Shown piece by piece: positions 32,343 to 43,622 of a stretch of DNA of 64,000 nt. Every line of letters begins with the position of its first letter. Positions within the stretch are counted from its first letter, which is position 1. A program made the translations under genes and the position numbers. Source of the DNA: Dipteris shenzhenensis (lineage: Eukaryota; Polypodiophyta; Polypodiopsida; Gleicheniales); NCBI GenBank assembly GCA_047967505.1, contig CM106541.1; one strand, 5' to 3'. The notes under the pieces were generated by a model. That model had not been told where the DNA came from, ran no database searches, and saw only the letters and a list, made by a program, of their open reading frames with translations.

Positions 32343-33907
32343 AAGGAGAAGACTCAAGGAGTTACCTTCGGGAATTCAATCGAGCATGCTGCTTGACTGG
32401 TTGGTCTATGAACGAACGTGCTGAGACACTTCCAGATTTCTTGGAGGGTATGGCCTTAACTTGGTACGAGGCCTTGCCAAAAGATACCAAGGATGATTGG
32501 GAAAGCTTGGTCGAGGCAATGAAGAAGAGATTTGGGACATTGGAGTCACCAAATTCCTTGTTATTGCAGCTGGAGAAGATTTCCCAAAAGGAAGGAGAGT
32601 CAGTTTTGACCTTCGCTATGAGGTATGAGGATTTATTCATCAAGTACCAACAAGCTGCTTTGCATGTGGTTGAGTCTTCTTCATCTTCTATGGGAGATTC
32701 CAAAGGTTCATTGGCAATGGAACATCTCAAGATGAGCAAATTTTTTTATGGTTTGGATTCTACCTCGCGTTAAATCCCTTATAATTGCTTGGTTTTAAGT
32801 GGTGCTCACATTAAAGAGTACTCTAATCCACTTCTTGTAGCCATTTTTCACCACACCGTTGATACATTACTTTCATTTTCCTAACAACGACGTTCTTGCT
32901 TAAAAGCACGCTCATCATACGCTCCTCTCCTTGATTTGAAGATCATCGGGATCTCAATTCTACCTTCAACTTTGTCGCTTGGTTATGCTTCCTCCTGTTC
33001 TTAGGTCCGCGACTCTCTCGTGCTTTCTTCTATGCCCGTGGCTACAGACTTTTTGTTCCCTTTCTTGGCTGGCTCCCTCCCTGCCGTTTAATTAGATCAC
33101 CATCGTTATTTGTGGTTGGCTCTTCTCCCTTACGTATCTTCGACCCTGACTCCATTATGCACCTGAGCATATCGTGGAGTCATTTCCGTGCTTAATCACT
33201 AGCTTGTGTGTTTCATGTGCTTTTTACTTCTCAGTAGCCTTGTGCGTAGCACTTCATGTGCTTTGACTTTTCTTTACCTTCATCTTACCTTTACATTGCT
33301 TCCTTTATGTAGCTTCCTGGTAAGCTGCTCCTTTTCTTGGGCTTTTCTAGCTACTACTGTTTCTATTTTTCTCCACCCACCGGCTGCTTTGCTCGCTTGT
33401 TGCTGCACTTTCTTCCTTGTTTGCTTCTGGTCCCTTCTCACGTACCCGCGGACTAGCTTCCCGGTTGGCAGCTCCTGGCGTCATAGCTCCCTTGCTTGGC
33501 GACCTGTCTCCTATTTGTTTTTTCGTGTTCTGAACGTGTTGGCGAATACTGAACGTGTTTGCTTACGTTAAACTTGGTTGCTCATGGACTCTAAAAAGTT
33601 CCTACTGCAAGACCCTTCTAATTTATGACCGAGCACCCTGGTTACACACCTAGTTACATTTATAGTTGCTTTTAGCTGCCCTACGGCTCACAGTTTTTAC
33701 TGATTTGAAGTTGCATTAGTGAATGCCAAGCCACCTGGGGCTCCACGAACTAAGGATAAGCCTAGGGATAAAAGCAATGTTACCTGTTATGAATGTCAAG
33801 AGAAGGGACACTATCATCCCAAATGTCCAAAATTGAAAAAAAGAGAAGACAAGAGTGTAATACTCTTAGAACATGTTCAGAGGAGGAAGATGAGGAAGAA
33901 ACTTTGA
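32343..33907 (+). pseudogene. gypsy-2 Gag, with a 0.95-kb interruption
   Basis: EDSRSYLREFNRACCLTGW, ETLPDFLEGMALTWYEALP, LVEAMKKRFGT and SVLTFAMRYEDLFIKYQQ (about 32350-32700) are plant retrotransposon capsid motifs. The frame stops at 32771. The zinc knuckle CYECQEKGHYHPKC (C-x2-C-x4-H-x4-C) only appears at about 33787. The DNA between (about 32775-33718) is pyrimidine-rich, not Gag-like, and could be an inserted LTR-like piece; no terminal repeats or target duplication were recognised. Confidence 0.78.
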
Positions 33908-34104
33908 TGCCATTGATGACAAGAAGTCGTAAAACTAGGAGTGACGAGGAAGAGGAGGAGGAGAAAGAACGGAAACATAAGAAGAAAAAATCATCCTGAA
34001 GAAAGATTGGACAATCTGATTTTCCTCTTGGACAAGGGACTCTTAGTTATGATCTATTGACAGACCTTAGAGAGAAGACTACACAAATCACATTTGGGTA
34101 GCTT

Positions 34105-34700
34105 TTGGCACTCTCTCCAAAACTTAGGAAGGAATGGAGCAAATTGGCCAGCACTAGTGAGTCTAAGAAAAAGAAGAAAAAGGATAATGGGACACCTATG
34201 GCACAAAAGGTAGACATAGATGTGGGAGATGATGTACTTGTTGTTGATGTCATCATCGATGGCCAGATTATTTCTAATGCATACATTGATGGAGGTGCAT
34301 CGATAAATGTCATGAGTGAAAAGACAATGAAAGATGCTGATTTGAAGTTATGTTCTCTTAACTCTCCTTATCGCATTAAGTTGGCTGATAATACTAGAGT
34401 GAAAACTCTAGGAGTTGTGAAGAATTTAGCAGTGGATGTGTGTGGAATTTATGTACCTACAACATTTCAGGTTATTCCTACAAAACCAGATGCTAGGGCT
34501 TACCCATTGATCTTGGGAAGGCCTTGGCTCCGTCAAGTGAAGGCAGTATAGAAGTGGGAGACACGTGATCTTATTCTCCAAGGAGGGAATAGGAAGAACC
34601 GCTACAACATCAAGAGTCACCACAAGAAGGTGGTAAAGGAGGAAACTTCAACTTTTGAGAGCTCAGTGAGTCATCCGATCATGAGACAAGTGGCACCTCC
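34105..34700 (+). pseudogene. gypsy-2 aspartic protease
   Basis: AYIDGGASINVMSEKTMKD holds the active-site Asp (D-G-G form), followed by IKLADNTRVKTLGVVKNL and YPLILGRPWLRQVKAV. A TAG at 34549-34551 replaces a probable Gln before KWETRDLIL. Preceded by Lys/Glu-rich linker. Confidence 0.88.
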
Positions 34701-34862
34701 GAGGAGTCCATCTTAGAAGGAGATGTGGAAGGAGTGGTGTTTAGTCTTTGCCTTGGTGTTGATTAGGGGGACAATCAGGGAAATGGAGCTTCAGAAGGAG
34801 AATCATCTTCAACCATGTATGAGGAAGTGGTGGATCGCACTAGTCTTCGCTAACAAAATGAG

Positions 34863-36278
34863 ATGCTTCTTGATGAGACTATAACAGGTACTGAAAGAGA
34901 TGAATACCTAGAAATGCTTGATGGGTTTCCTAATTTGTTTGCAAATAGTTACTCACAGGTGTGCCAAGTTACCTTAGTGGAGCACAAAATTGACTTGAAG
35001 CCTCAAAGCAAGCCAATGGTGCAATGGCTTAGACTACTGGGAGTGGTACAAGCAGAAGTGCTCAAGAAGGAGGTAACTAACTTGCTCCAAGCTGGGTTTA
35101 TTTTTCCAGTTGAGAATTCAGAGTGGGTTTCTCCCGTGGTGGTTACTCCCAAGAAAGGAAAGAAATAGCATGTATGTGTGGACTTTCGCCCTCTGAATGC
35201 ATGCATAAAGAGGGATTATTTTCCTCTACCATTTCAAGATGAGATATTGGATCAAGTTGCAGGCCATGAAATATATTCAGTATGTGATGGGTACTCCGAA
35301 TACTTCCAAATTCGGATTTATGAGGAAGATCAAAGGAAGACTTCATTTGTTACACCATGGGGGGTGTATGCATATAGGGTGATGCCATTTGGTTTAACTA
35401 ATCACCAGCAACTTTCCAATGTTTCATGAGCTAGGTACTTGCACCCTACTTGGGAAAGTTCATAAGAGTGTTTTTGGATGATTTTTGCATTTATTCAAGC
35501 CGTGTGGATCACTTGGAAAAGTTGAGGATTGCATTGAAAAGTATTGATGACGCAAAAGGTTGCCTTAATCATATAAAATGCCGTTTGGCTAGGAAGAAGG
35601 TGGCTTTGTTAGGACATGTTATCTCAGAGGAAGGTATAGAAATGGATCCTGAGAAGGTACAAGCAATCATGGCCCTTCCACCACCTAGTAATGTTAGAGA
35701 GGTGAGGGGAATTTTGGGTAAAACAAAGTATTACTAGCACTTTGTTGATATGGTTTCTGAAAAGATTATCCTATAAATTTATTGACAAAGAAAAATGTAT
35801 CTTTTAAATGGGGACTAGAGCAAGATGAGGCATTTTGTTTGCTTAAGGAATGCATGAGCCAAAGGCCAATTATGCAACCTCCTAGGTGGGAGGATGATGT
35901 CTATGTGAATCCAAGTGTGCCAACTCATTCAGTGGGAGCCATACTACTTTAGAAGGGTGAGCAAGGACGTATGCAACCAATGTATTATGCAAGTTAGCAA
36001 CTCACAGAGGCTAAGGAGAGATATGGTGAAATGGAGGAAGAAGGTTTATCTTTGGTCTTTGCAGTGAAGAAGTTTAGGTCATACTTGCTGCCTCACCCTT
36101 TTTTCTTCCTTACGTCTCAACCTGCGTTACAATTTTTGGTTCGCAAACCCAATCCTGTTGGAAAGTTTGCTAAGTGGATTTGTGAGCTTCAAGAGTTCTC
36201 TTTCACTTTTATTACAGAAAGCACCACTAAAGCTTCTCTGGCAGATTTGTTTACACAGGTAAGGAGGAAGAAGAAGTA
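34863..36278 (+). pseudogene. gypsy-2 reverse transcriptase and RNase H
   Basis: RT: LLQAGFIFPVENSEWVSPVV, PKKGKK[TAG]HVCVDFRPLN, YSVCDGYSEYFQIRI, WGVYAYRVMPFGLTN, frameshift, then VFLDDFCIYS, LLGHVISEEGIEMDPEKV. RNase H: AFCLLKECMSQRPIM, VPTHSVGAILL, YGEMEEEGLSLVFAVKKFR, FLTSQPALQFLV and WICELQEFSFTFI. Multiple stops (for example 35166, 35735, 35949) and frameshifts make it inactive. Substitutions such as SVCDGYSEYFQ for the usual SxxDGxSGYNQ are also visible. Confidence 0.9.
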
Positions 36279-36308
36279 ACAAAGGCAAAGGAAGACTTAG
36301 ATGAAGAG

Positions 36309-36896
36309 TTGGAGACCCCGCCAACAGCTTTCAAGTTGCATTTTGATGGAGTCTTTAGCCCTTCTAGGAAATGTGGGGCTGGGGTGATAATTCTATTTGA
36401 TCCAGAAGGAAAAGAGGTATGGGCCAAGGGTAGGCAATTTCCTGAAGCAATATCAAATAATGTGCCCGAGTACAATGCATTGATCTGTGGATTACAAGAT
36501 TGCCTAAAGGAAGGAGTGAAAGAGGTAGAGGTTAAAGGAGACTCTCAACTGGTAATTAGGCAAATGAAAGGTGTTTATAAGGCACGGAGTCCTAATCTAC
36601 AAGATCTTTATAAAAGAGAGATGGAGTTAAAGGAAGCTTTTGAGTTTTGCAAGTTTGTGCATATTCAAAGAAAAGATAATCATCAAGCTGATGAGATGGC
36701 TACTAAACCTATGGCTTCTTTCACTGAAGCTACTCTTGCATTGATAGAAACAGGTTGGCCAGAGCTCCAAGATGTTCAATATTACTTGGATGAAGGACAT
36801 TTTCCTCATGGATTGTTGACCCTCAACAAAAGCAGAGCTCACAAGGAAGGCTCGTCCTTATACAATCCTTGGGAATGTTCTATACAAGCAAGGTAA
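36309..36896 (+). CDS. gypsy-2 second RNase H domain (archaeal type)
   Basis: An open frame of 195 codons with HFDGVFSPSRKCGAGVII, NVPEYNALICGLQDCL, VKGDSQLVIRQMKG and KDNHQADEMATK, the four acidic sites (D, E, D, D) of an RNase H of the RnhA/archaeal type found in Tat Ty3-gypsy elements. It would remove RNA from the RNA-DNA hybrid. It is the only part of gypsy-2 without a stop, but it sits in a dead element. After about residue 155 it crosses into integrase-linker sequence. Confidence 0.82.
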   Translation: METPPTAFKLHFDGVFSPSRKCGAGVIILFDPEGKEVWAKGRQFPEAISNNVPEYNALICGLQDCLKEGVKEVEVKGDSQLVIRQMKGVYKARSPNLQDLYKREMELKEAFEFCKFVHIQRKDNHQADEMATKPMASFTEATLALIETGWPELQDVQYYLDEGHFPHGLLTLNKSRAHKEGSSLYNPWECSIQAR

Positions 36897-37145
36897 AGAT
36901 AACGTTCTTAGGAGGGTAGTGAGCTTGGAAGAATCTAAAAGGATTATGGAGCTATGTCATGAATGTTTAGGTCACTTTGCTTCAGCTATAGCACTACTCG
37001 AAAGATCCTTAACACAGGGTATTATTGGCCCCGACTCAACAAAGATGTCCATGAGTGGTGCTGAAGTTGTGAGGTATGCCAAGCATATGGATGCAAGCAA
37101 TTGGTTCCTGGGCCCTTGAATCCCATTCCAGCATATGGTCCATTT
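36890..37145 (+). pseudogene. gypsy-2 integrase N-terminus, truncated
   Basis: ELCHECLGHFASAIALLERS, then in another frame YYWPRLNKDVHEWC and CEVCQAYG, the zinc-binding HHCC region of a gypsy integrase. The sequence stops resembling integrase after about 37145 (NPIPAYGPFES). The catalytic core is absent. Confidence 0.8.
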
Positions 37146-37930
37146 GAGTCTTAAATCTTTGCATTATCATAGACAATGTAGAAAATATTAACCACCTAAA
37201 TCAACCAAGTTTCTCTTAAACCAATATCATTATTGAATCCACCAAATCATATACTTACAAGCATTTTGAAAAAATAAATAGATCACCCAACTATTTTAAA
37301 TTCATGTAAAAAAGGAATATATGGCTAGGAACTCTATCATTATCTCAATTTAAGTGAAAAAATTGAGACGCTTAGCCTTGTGAATGAATCTAATGCATAG
37401 CCATATCTCATGTCATGAGGTTGTAAAAAATGAAACCTATATCACATACATTCTCTACCATGAGGGCTCTTAATCCTACATTCCAATATTTATTAGTTAG
37501 ACCCAAAAGGCTTGTCAAGTACTCCAACAAATATGGAGCAGAGGCCTATGATTACCTCTCAATAGACACTCTTACTAGAGACTGCATATACATAGACTTA
37601 GTAAAGGCTTACTAATTGATTAGCTAGATGACCAAGGCTATGCATAGTCATCCAAACTGGATTGAGGATGTAAGAGGAAATATAAGGTGTAAAAAGAAGA
37701 CAGAAAATAGAAAAGGTCATCCCCGTTGGACTGAGACGATCAAATTGAAGTTTTGAGCTTTTGAACCTTGGAGCTATGCAACTGCTCGAACTGCTATACC
37801 CTGAAGCTTGGAGTTGGCACTACGTGATTTGATGGTGAGTTAACAAGCTTTAGCGATGGTGGGCTAAGAGCTGCTGCTTATGAGCAGAGACGGCCTATGA
37901 TTAATGAGATGAGCTAAAAGCTACAAGCTA
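37146..37930. other. Intergenic AT-rich DNA
   Basis: No gene or repeat family recognised. It flanks the broken end of gypsy-2. Confidence 0.6.
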
Positions 37931-37946
37931 CTATGAGTTGAGAGAT

Positions 37947-37951
37947 AGGGT

Positions 37952-38027
<76 letters not shown>

Positions 38028-38126
38028 GAGAGAGAACAACGGGGAGGGAAACCATTGGAAAGGGAGGGAGGAGGGTAGTAGAAAAAGTTGAGAGCAAGGG
38101 CAAGACAAAGTATTGAGAGAGATGGG

Positions 38127-38192
<66 letters not shown>
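37947..38192. repeat. (TG)n(AG)n and (GA)n microsatellites
   Basis: (TG)n from about 37949 passes into (AG)n to about 38034. A second (GA)n of about 62 bp occupies 38131-38192, directly before the tandem duplication. Confidence 0.95.
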
Positions 38193-38194
<2 letters not shown>

Positions 38195-39101
38195 ATGAAT
38201 ACTGAAGTGGTTGACTACTCCAATATCTTATGTACTGGGATAAGGTTCAACCACAACAACAAGACAATGAGTACAAAGGCATTTATGTGAAGTATTAGTT
38301 TAATTATAAGGACAAAAGCTGTTCACTTTGGGTCACAAGGAGATATTCATTTTCTTTTTTGTTTCCCCTCCCTAGTGTGATCTCTCCTACATCCATGGAT
38401 CATTACTATCATCCTAAAGTCAAGGCATGTCTAGATTGAGTTGTATATGGAACTCTATAATGTAAAACACTGACCCTTGCACCAATAATCCTTCTATCAT
38501 GCTACCCTCTAGTCTAGCTTTTTGCCATAACACTTCATAAACTATTCTCAGATAAATATCCATTAGTTATGCAAAGTCCTTGCATATGCCACTTCATCTT
38601 CCAAGTGGATAAGGAGATGCAAATGGATGTTCATAATACTTGTTGGAAATGCCTTTTCAAATCAAACATACAGCTTTGATGGGGTTATAATTCTCATTTC
38701 TTGATTTGATGTTTTCTTTATCTCCTTTGATGATATCCAGCTACATATACCTATCGGGGATAAGCATTTGGGACTAACTTTTGCAATGAGTATGGAAATT
38801 GTGCATGCACAATATACCCTCCAACATATTTACAAATACATAGAGCTTGTTGATGGAATCCAATACAACTTCAATTATTACATGCCCACAAAGCTGGTGG
38901 AAGTACATCGAGAAGTAAATACTATATGGAAACTTAAAACAAGACTTCAAATATATTTGAATTCACGTGGAAATCATGTTACATTTATCATTTTCTGCCA
39001 ATCATGTGAGTTGAGACCACTTAATTTTCCCCTCAAAATCAAGGAAACCTACAAGGTATGCATATATCCAATTGAGGTTTTCATACCCCTTTCATACCCA
39101 C

Positions 39102-39149
<48 letters not shown>

Positions 39150-40160
39150 ATAATGAGTAATGAAGTGGTTGACTACTCCAATATCTTGTGTACTAGGATA
39201 AGGTTCAACCACAACAACAAGACAATGAGTGCAAAGGCATTTATGTGAAGTATTAGATTAATTATAAAGACAAAAGGTGTTCACTTTGGGTTACAAGGAG
39301 ATATTCATTTTCTTTTTTCTTTCCCCTCCCTTGTGTGATCTCTCCTACAACCGTGGATCATTACTATCATCCTAAAGTCAAGGCATGTCTAGATTGAGTT
39401 GTATATGGAACTCTATAATGTAAAACATTGACCCTTGCACCAATGATCCTTCTATCATGCTACCCTCTAGTCTAGCTTTTTGCCATAACACCTTCATAAA
39501 CTATTCTAAGATAAATATCCATTAGTTATGCAAAGTCCTTGCATATGCCACTTCATCTTCCAAGTGGATAAGGAGATGCAATTAGATGTTCATAATACTT
39601 GTTGGAAATGCCTTTTTAAATCAAACATACAGCTTTGATGGTTAGAATTCTCATTTCTTGATGTGATGTTTTCTTTATCTCTTTTGATGATATCCACCTG
39701 CATATACCTATTGGATAAGCATTGGAAATGCCTTTTTAAATCAAACATACAGCTTTGATGGTTAGAATTCTCATGTCTTGATGTGATGTTTTCTTTATCT
39801 CTTTTGATGATATCCACCTGCATATACCTGTTGGATAAGCATTGGAACTATCTTTCGCAATGAGTATGGAAATTGTGCATGCACAATATACCCTCCAACA
39901 TATTTACAAATACAGAGAGCTTGTTGATGGAATCCAATACAACTTTAGTTATTACATGCCCACAAAGCTGGTGGAAGTACATACTATATGTAAACTTAAA
40001 ACAAGAGTTCAAATATATTTGAATTCATGTGGAAATCATGTTACCTTTATCATTTTTTGCCAATCATGTGACTTGAGACCACTTAATTTTCCCCTCAAAA
40101 TAAAGGAAACCTACAAGGTATGCATATACCCAATTGAGGTTTTCATACCCCTTTCATAGC
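38193..40160. repeat. Tandem duplication of a ~960-bp segment bounded by GA tracts
   Basis: Copy 1 (38193-39100) and copy 2 (39148-40160) share gaagtggttgactactccaa at the start and ttttcataccctttcata at the end. Each begins right after a (GA)n tract (38131-38192; 39107-39147). Copy 2 also has an internal 119-bp tandem duplication (about 39603-39721 and 39722-39840). Both copies keep a similar reading frame (38768-39160; 39842-40159: FAMSMEIVHAQYTLQHIYKY..., LRPLNFPLKIKETYKVCIYP). It matches nothing I recognise and may be chance or a decayed transposon protein. Confidence 0.85.
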
Positions 40161-40196
40161 CACGATAACACTTTTTACATAGCTCTTCTACATCAC

Positions 40197-40404
40197 AGAA
40201 TTTGGGATGATGGAGGGCATAGAGGCCCGAGAGGAATATGTACAAAACACTATGGTAGTATCAGATGCAGGTAGAATGCTAGCATTAGAACAAAAACATG
40301 CACCAAAGACAAATGCTACTGTTTTATTAGCATCTGATACTACCCACAGTGTTCTTGTACATGTTCCTCTTCTCCCTCTATACCCTCTGCCATCCCAAAT
40401 TCTA
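40197..40404. ncRNA. Long imperfect foldback, microRNA-precursor-like
   Basis: The left arm 40197-40286 (agaatttgggatga...) and right arm 40311-40404 pair over about 90 nt at roughly 80% identity, with small symmetric mismatches and a loop of about 24 nt. Long paired blocks are agaatttgggatg, atgtacaa and gtagtatcagatgc. The shape fits a plant MIRNA precursor or a young inverted duplication, but also a foldback transposon. No known mature microRNA was recognised. The transcribed strand is unknown. Confidence 0.45.
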
Positions 40405-40479
40405 TGACAAAGCTACTAGCATCATAATGAACTTCTTTTGATGCATGCTCACTCTCTTTGATGCCTATCTAGCATTGGA

Positions 40480-40650
40480 AAAAGGAAAGGGAGGAGGAAG
40501 GTAGTTTAGGGGGGACTGGTGTGAGAAAGAGAGTTGAGGGAGGGAACTGTTTTGAGAAAGAGAGGTGAGGGAGGAGGAAGAGGAGGCAAGGGAGGGCTAT
40601 TCTAAGAAGGAAAGGGGAGGGAGGAGGAAGGGAGGACAAAAGGAGTTCTC
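40480..40650. repeat. GA-rich minisatellite (short array)
   Basis: Units such as gagaaagagaggtgagggaggagga with ggactggt / gggctattc spacers. They are the same unit as the larger array at 45480-46235. Confidence 0.8.
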
Positions 40651-40659
40651 TTGAGGGCC

Positions 40660-41140
40660 ATTACATGATTGGATATAGCCAATCATGGAACTATTTTTGG
40701 GGCATTTTTTGGGCCACATTGCGATGCACTAGAGGATAAGATTTCAAATTTAGGACAATTTGGTGCAGTCTTTGGATTTTTTACTGGTGTATTGATCACC
40801 ACTGGCATAATGGATCAAACACAACCTTTCAAAACTTGCTAGCATAATTGTTTTGAACATCGTGTAGAGCTCGACACACGACACTCTAGGAGCCTTTATT
40901 CCATGGGCATAGAACCATTCTAAACACAATGTATGGCATGACATGCACCACTCCCTTTACTAGAGAGGAACCTAGGAATACATGCTTTTACTAAACAATA
41001 ATACAGTGTATGACACATGGCGGTTTGCAAAACATGTGACTGTCGCACTGGTTCTTGTGTGCCATAATCATGCTAGCTTACAACGACCACCACGCTTGTT
41101 TAAAAAGAGAGCTACTTTATCATTAAGGCTATTTAAAACC
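40660..41140. repeat. Dispersed repeat, copy 1 (related to 58190-58700)
   Basis: Shares tagccaatcatggaactatt, gcgatgcactag, agctcgacacacgacact and cgcactggttcttg with the later copy in the same order and orientation. Both are non-coding and diverged. Type unknown. Confidence 0.5.
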
Positions 41141-42296
41141 AACACGATGGTCTTGGGACCTTACTATTTTGGTGCAAAGAAGGAAATCAACTATTTTATC
41201 TAGTAAGAATTTGTGTGCCCCATTGCATAAAACAAAAAATTCTAAAACTGAATGATGCCTTAAGGGCCTCTAGCCTACAAACCAGCATAGCAGAAAATTA
41301 TGAAAATATATCTCACTGACCATTAAGACGGCTAGCAAATATGCCAACCTAGCAGCCCAACTAGTACCCCAACCATGGCACTGCTTGGAATGCACTTTTA
41401 GCACTATTTGATCAGTTTTTGGGCACTTTTTAGAGTGCTTTTCAACTCAATAGCATGCTCATGATCGCACAGAGAATAACACAAAGCAAAAAAAGTGTGC
41501 ATGAGTGCACACAAGCACTACCCCTATCGATTAGCATTCACTAATTATATTAAGAGTAGCCTTACCAAGCAAATTTCACATTAGGGATGCCGATTAATAA
41601 CAAAGAGTTGGTTTCTTAAAACATTGATGACCAAGAGAGGATAATTGGACATAATCAATAAATATACTCGAATGATAATGAACACAATGAGTATGACCAG
41701 TGATGTGAAAAGGACTGAAATCATAGCCCCTCCTGGCTATCCAAGACATGTACAACATTAAAACTTAAGCTCACACCCACTTTTGAAGTTAACAAGAATG
41801 ATTTGCATACGACCTTTCCTATATTAATCATTAAAATGTAGATAATGATAGGCATGAAGTTGCACTACCCTTCACTTGAGGCTGTTATACTACCTTGGTT
41901 TGGATTATGGCAAAGCCCATTGATGAAGGGTTATTTCCATCAACTCATGGACCATTCTCATGGTTTTATAACACTTTCTAAGGTGTATATGTTTCATTTT
42001 TTAATGAAACCATGCTACTAGGGTTCTTGTATTTTTATATTCTTGACACTTTTAAACACCTTTGGGAACTTTTTGGCAATTTTGTGTACTTTTCTAGCAG
42101 TGTTTGAATATTTAGTATCACTCCCTCTTTCCTCTTGTGTTCACCCCTATTTTACAATCTACTATGTTCATCTTCTTGACCACTTTTTATCACTTTTGGG
42201 CACTTTTGTGACTTTTCTAGCACTATTTGACCAATATTTAGCACTCTTTTAGGACTATTTGACCACAATAAGTATATGAGCACTATTTGACCATAA
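41141..42296. other. Intergenic DNA
   Basis: No gene recognised. Phrases such as tttttgggcactttt and tctagcactatttgacca recur irregularly (41400-42290). Confidence 0.55.
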
Positions 42297-42600
42297 CAAG
42301 TCTATGATTTACTGAATAAGTACAACTGTAACTAGCGTGGTGGTTTTAGGATAAACTTAAACATTAATTTCAAACACATTGTTCCAACCACTGGTCTGGT
42401 CTTAAAAATTAATTTAAACACATTGTTTGACCAATATTTAGTGCTCTTTTGGTACCATTTGACCACTATAAGTTTATGATTTATTGGATTAAGTGTGCAA
42501 CTAGTGCGGTGGTTTTAGGATTTACTTAAACATTAATTTTAAACATGTTCCAATCTTTGAGCTGGTCTTAAACATTAATTTTAAACACATTGTTCCAATA
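42297..42600. repeat. Direct repeats of ~85 bp (two copies)
   Basis: tatgatttac/attg...gcggtggttttaggat...acttaaacattaatttyaaaca occurs at about 42303-42392 and 42474-42557, followed in both cases by tgttccaa. Confidence 0.7.
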
Positions 42601-42639
42601 AAAAAGTGTATAGAATCTTACCCAAGAGGTCTCACCCTT

Positions 42640-43190
42640 GTGGCTCCTACAAAGAGTGTAGAGACTCTTACCCAAGAGGTCTCCTACAAAATAGGTCCCA
42701 TCGAGAAGTCTCCTATGAATTGTGTAGAGACCATGTATAAATCTCTCTCAATGGAAAGAAGCTCCCACTCTTTGGGGTTCATTGTTCATTGCACTTTGGT
42801 GTTCATGTGCTTGATCTCCTTGGGTTCATGCTCCCTCAACACTATTCTAACCTTGCAATATTCCATCCTCCCCCCTTCTCCTCTTCCTCCTCCCTCCTCC
42901 CTCCTCCTCCCTCCTCCTTGTCCTCCTCCTCTTCCTCCTGCTCCTCCTCCCTTCTCCTCCTTCTCCCTCCACCTTCTCTTTCCTCCCTTGATCCTCCTTC
43001 TTAAACCTTTACCCCTTGAAGTTGTGAAGGATACTAGCTCTTCATTCCTCAACCCTGGACTCCTCCTAAACCCTACGACCCTCTCTAAACCCTAGGACTC
43101 CTAGTTAGCTTTCTCAACCTTATCCTCTTTTTGAAGCTTGCAAACCCTTCTAAACCCTTAAACTCTTGCAGAGGAGAGAGCCTCCATCCA
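42640..43190 (+). repeat. Solo-LTR-like segment related to LTR-B of gypsy-1
   Basis: In plus orientation it repeats landmarks of LTR-B read on the minus strand: gtataaat (TATA), cccactctttgggg, attctaaccttgcaa, a CCT-rich tract (about 42865-42990) and aacccttaaactc. No coding region or partner LTR is adjacent. Exact ends were not determined. Confidence 0.6.
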
Positions 43191-43499
43191 TCATTATGAA
43201 CAAGCCCTCTTTCTCACATATGTGCACACAAGAGCTAATTTCCACACTTTAGCTTACAACTCTCACGGGAATAGAATTCGACGATCTGTGCTACACTTGT
43301 GAACACCTATGCTACAATGAGCATTGAAATGACTATAGGTGACCAACACCCTCAAAACTTGGATTTGGGAGAGATAGTAACAACACCATCATCACCTTGA
43401 ACTTCACAAAAAATAGCTACACCCAATTATGAATCGGCCCCTAGTTATGAAAGCATCCAATCTCAATTGACTGACCATCATTATGCATAATCAAGATTC

Positions 43500-43552
43500 C
43501 TTACACTTACATTGATCCCCAACTAGAACCAGCATAGTGGTCATTATTTTGA

Positions 43553-43622
<70 letters not shown>

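Larger units (their letters stand above)
32343..37145 (+). mobile_element. gypsy-2: Tat-type Ty3-gypsy element, truncated at both ends
   Basis: Coding order Gag, knuckle, protease, RT, RNase H, second RNase H, integrase start. It begins abruptly at the broken copia-2 LTR and ends at about 37145 inside the integrase. No LTR or primer site is present. The extra archaeal-type RNase H places it in the Tat lineage. Confidence 0.85.

Noticed and set aside
38768-40159. Duplicated 105-130-codon frame as a novel gene pair
   Set aside because: The frame is kept in both copies but the duplication looks recent, so conservation is not evidence of selection; no start context or homology.
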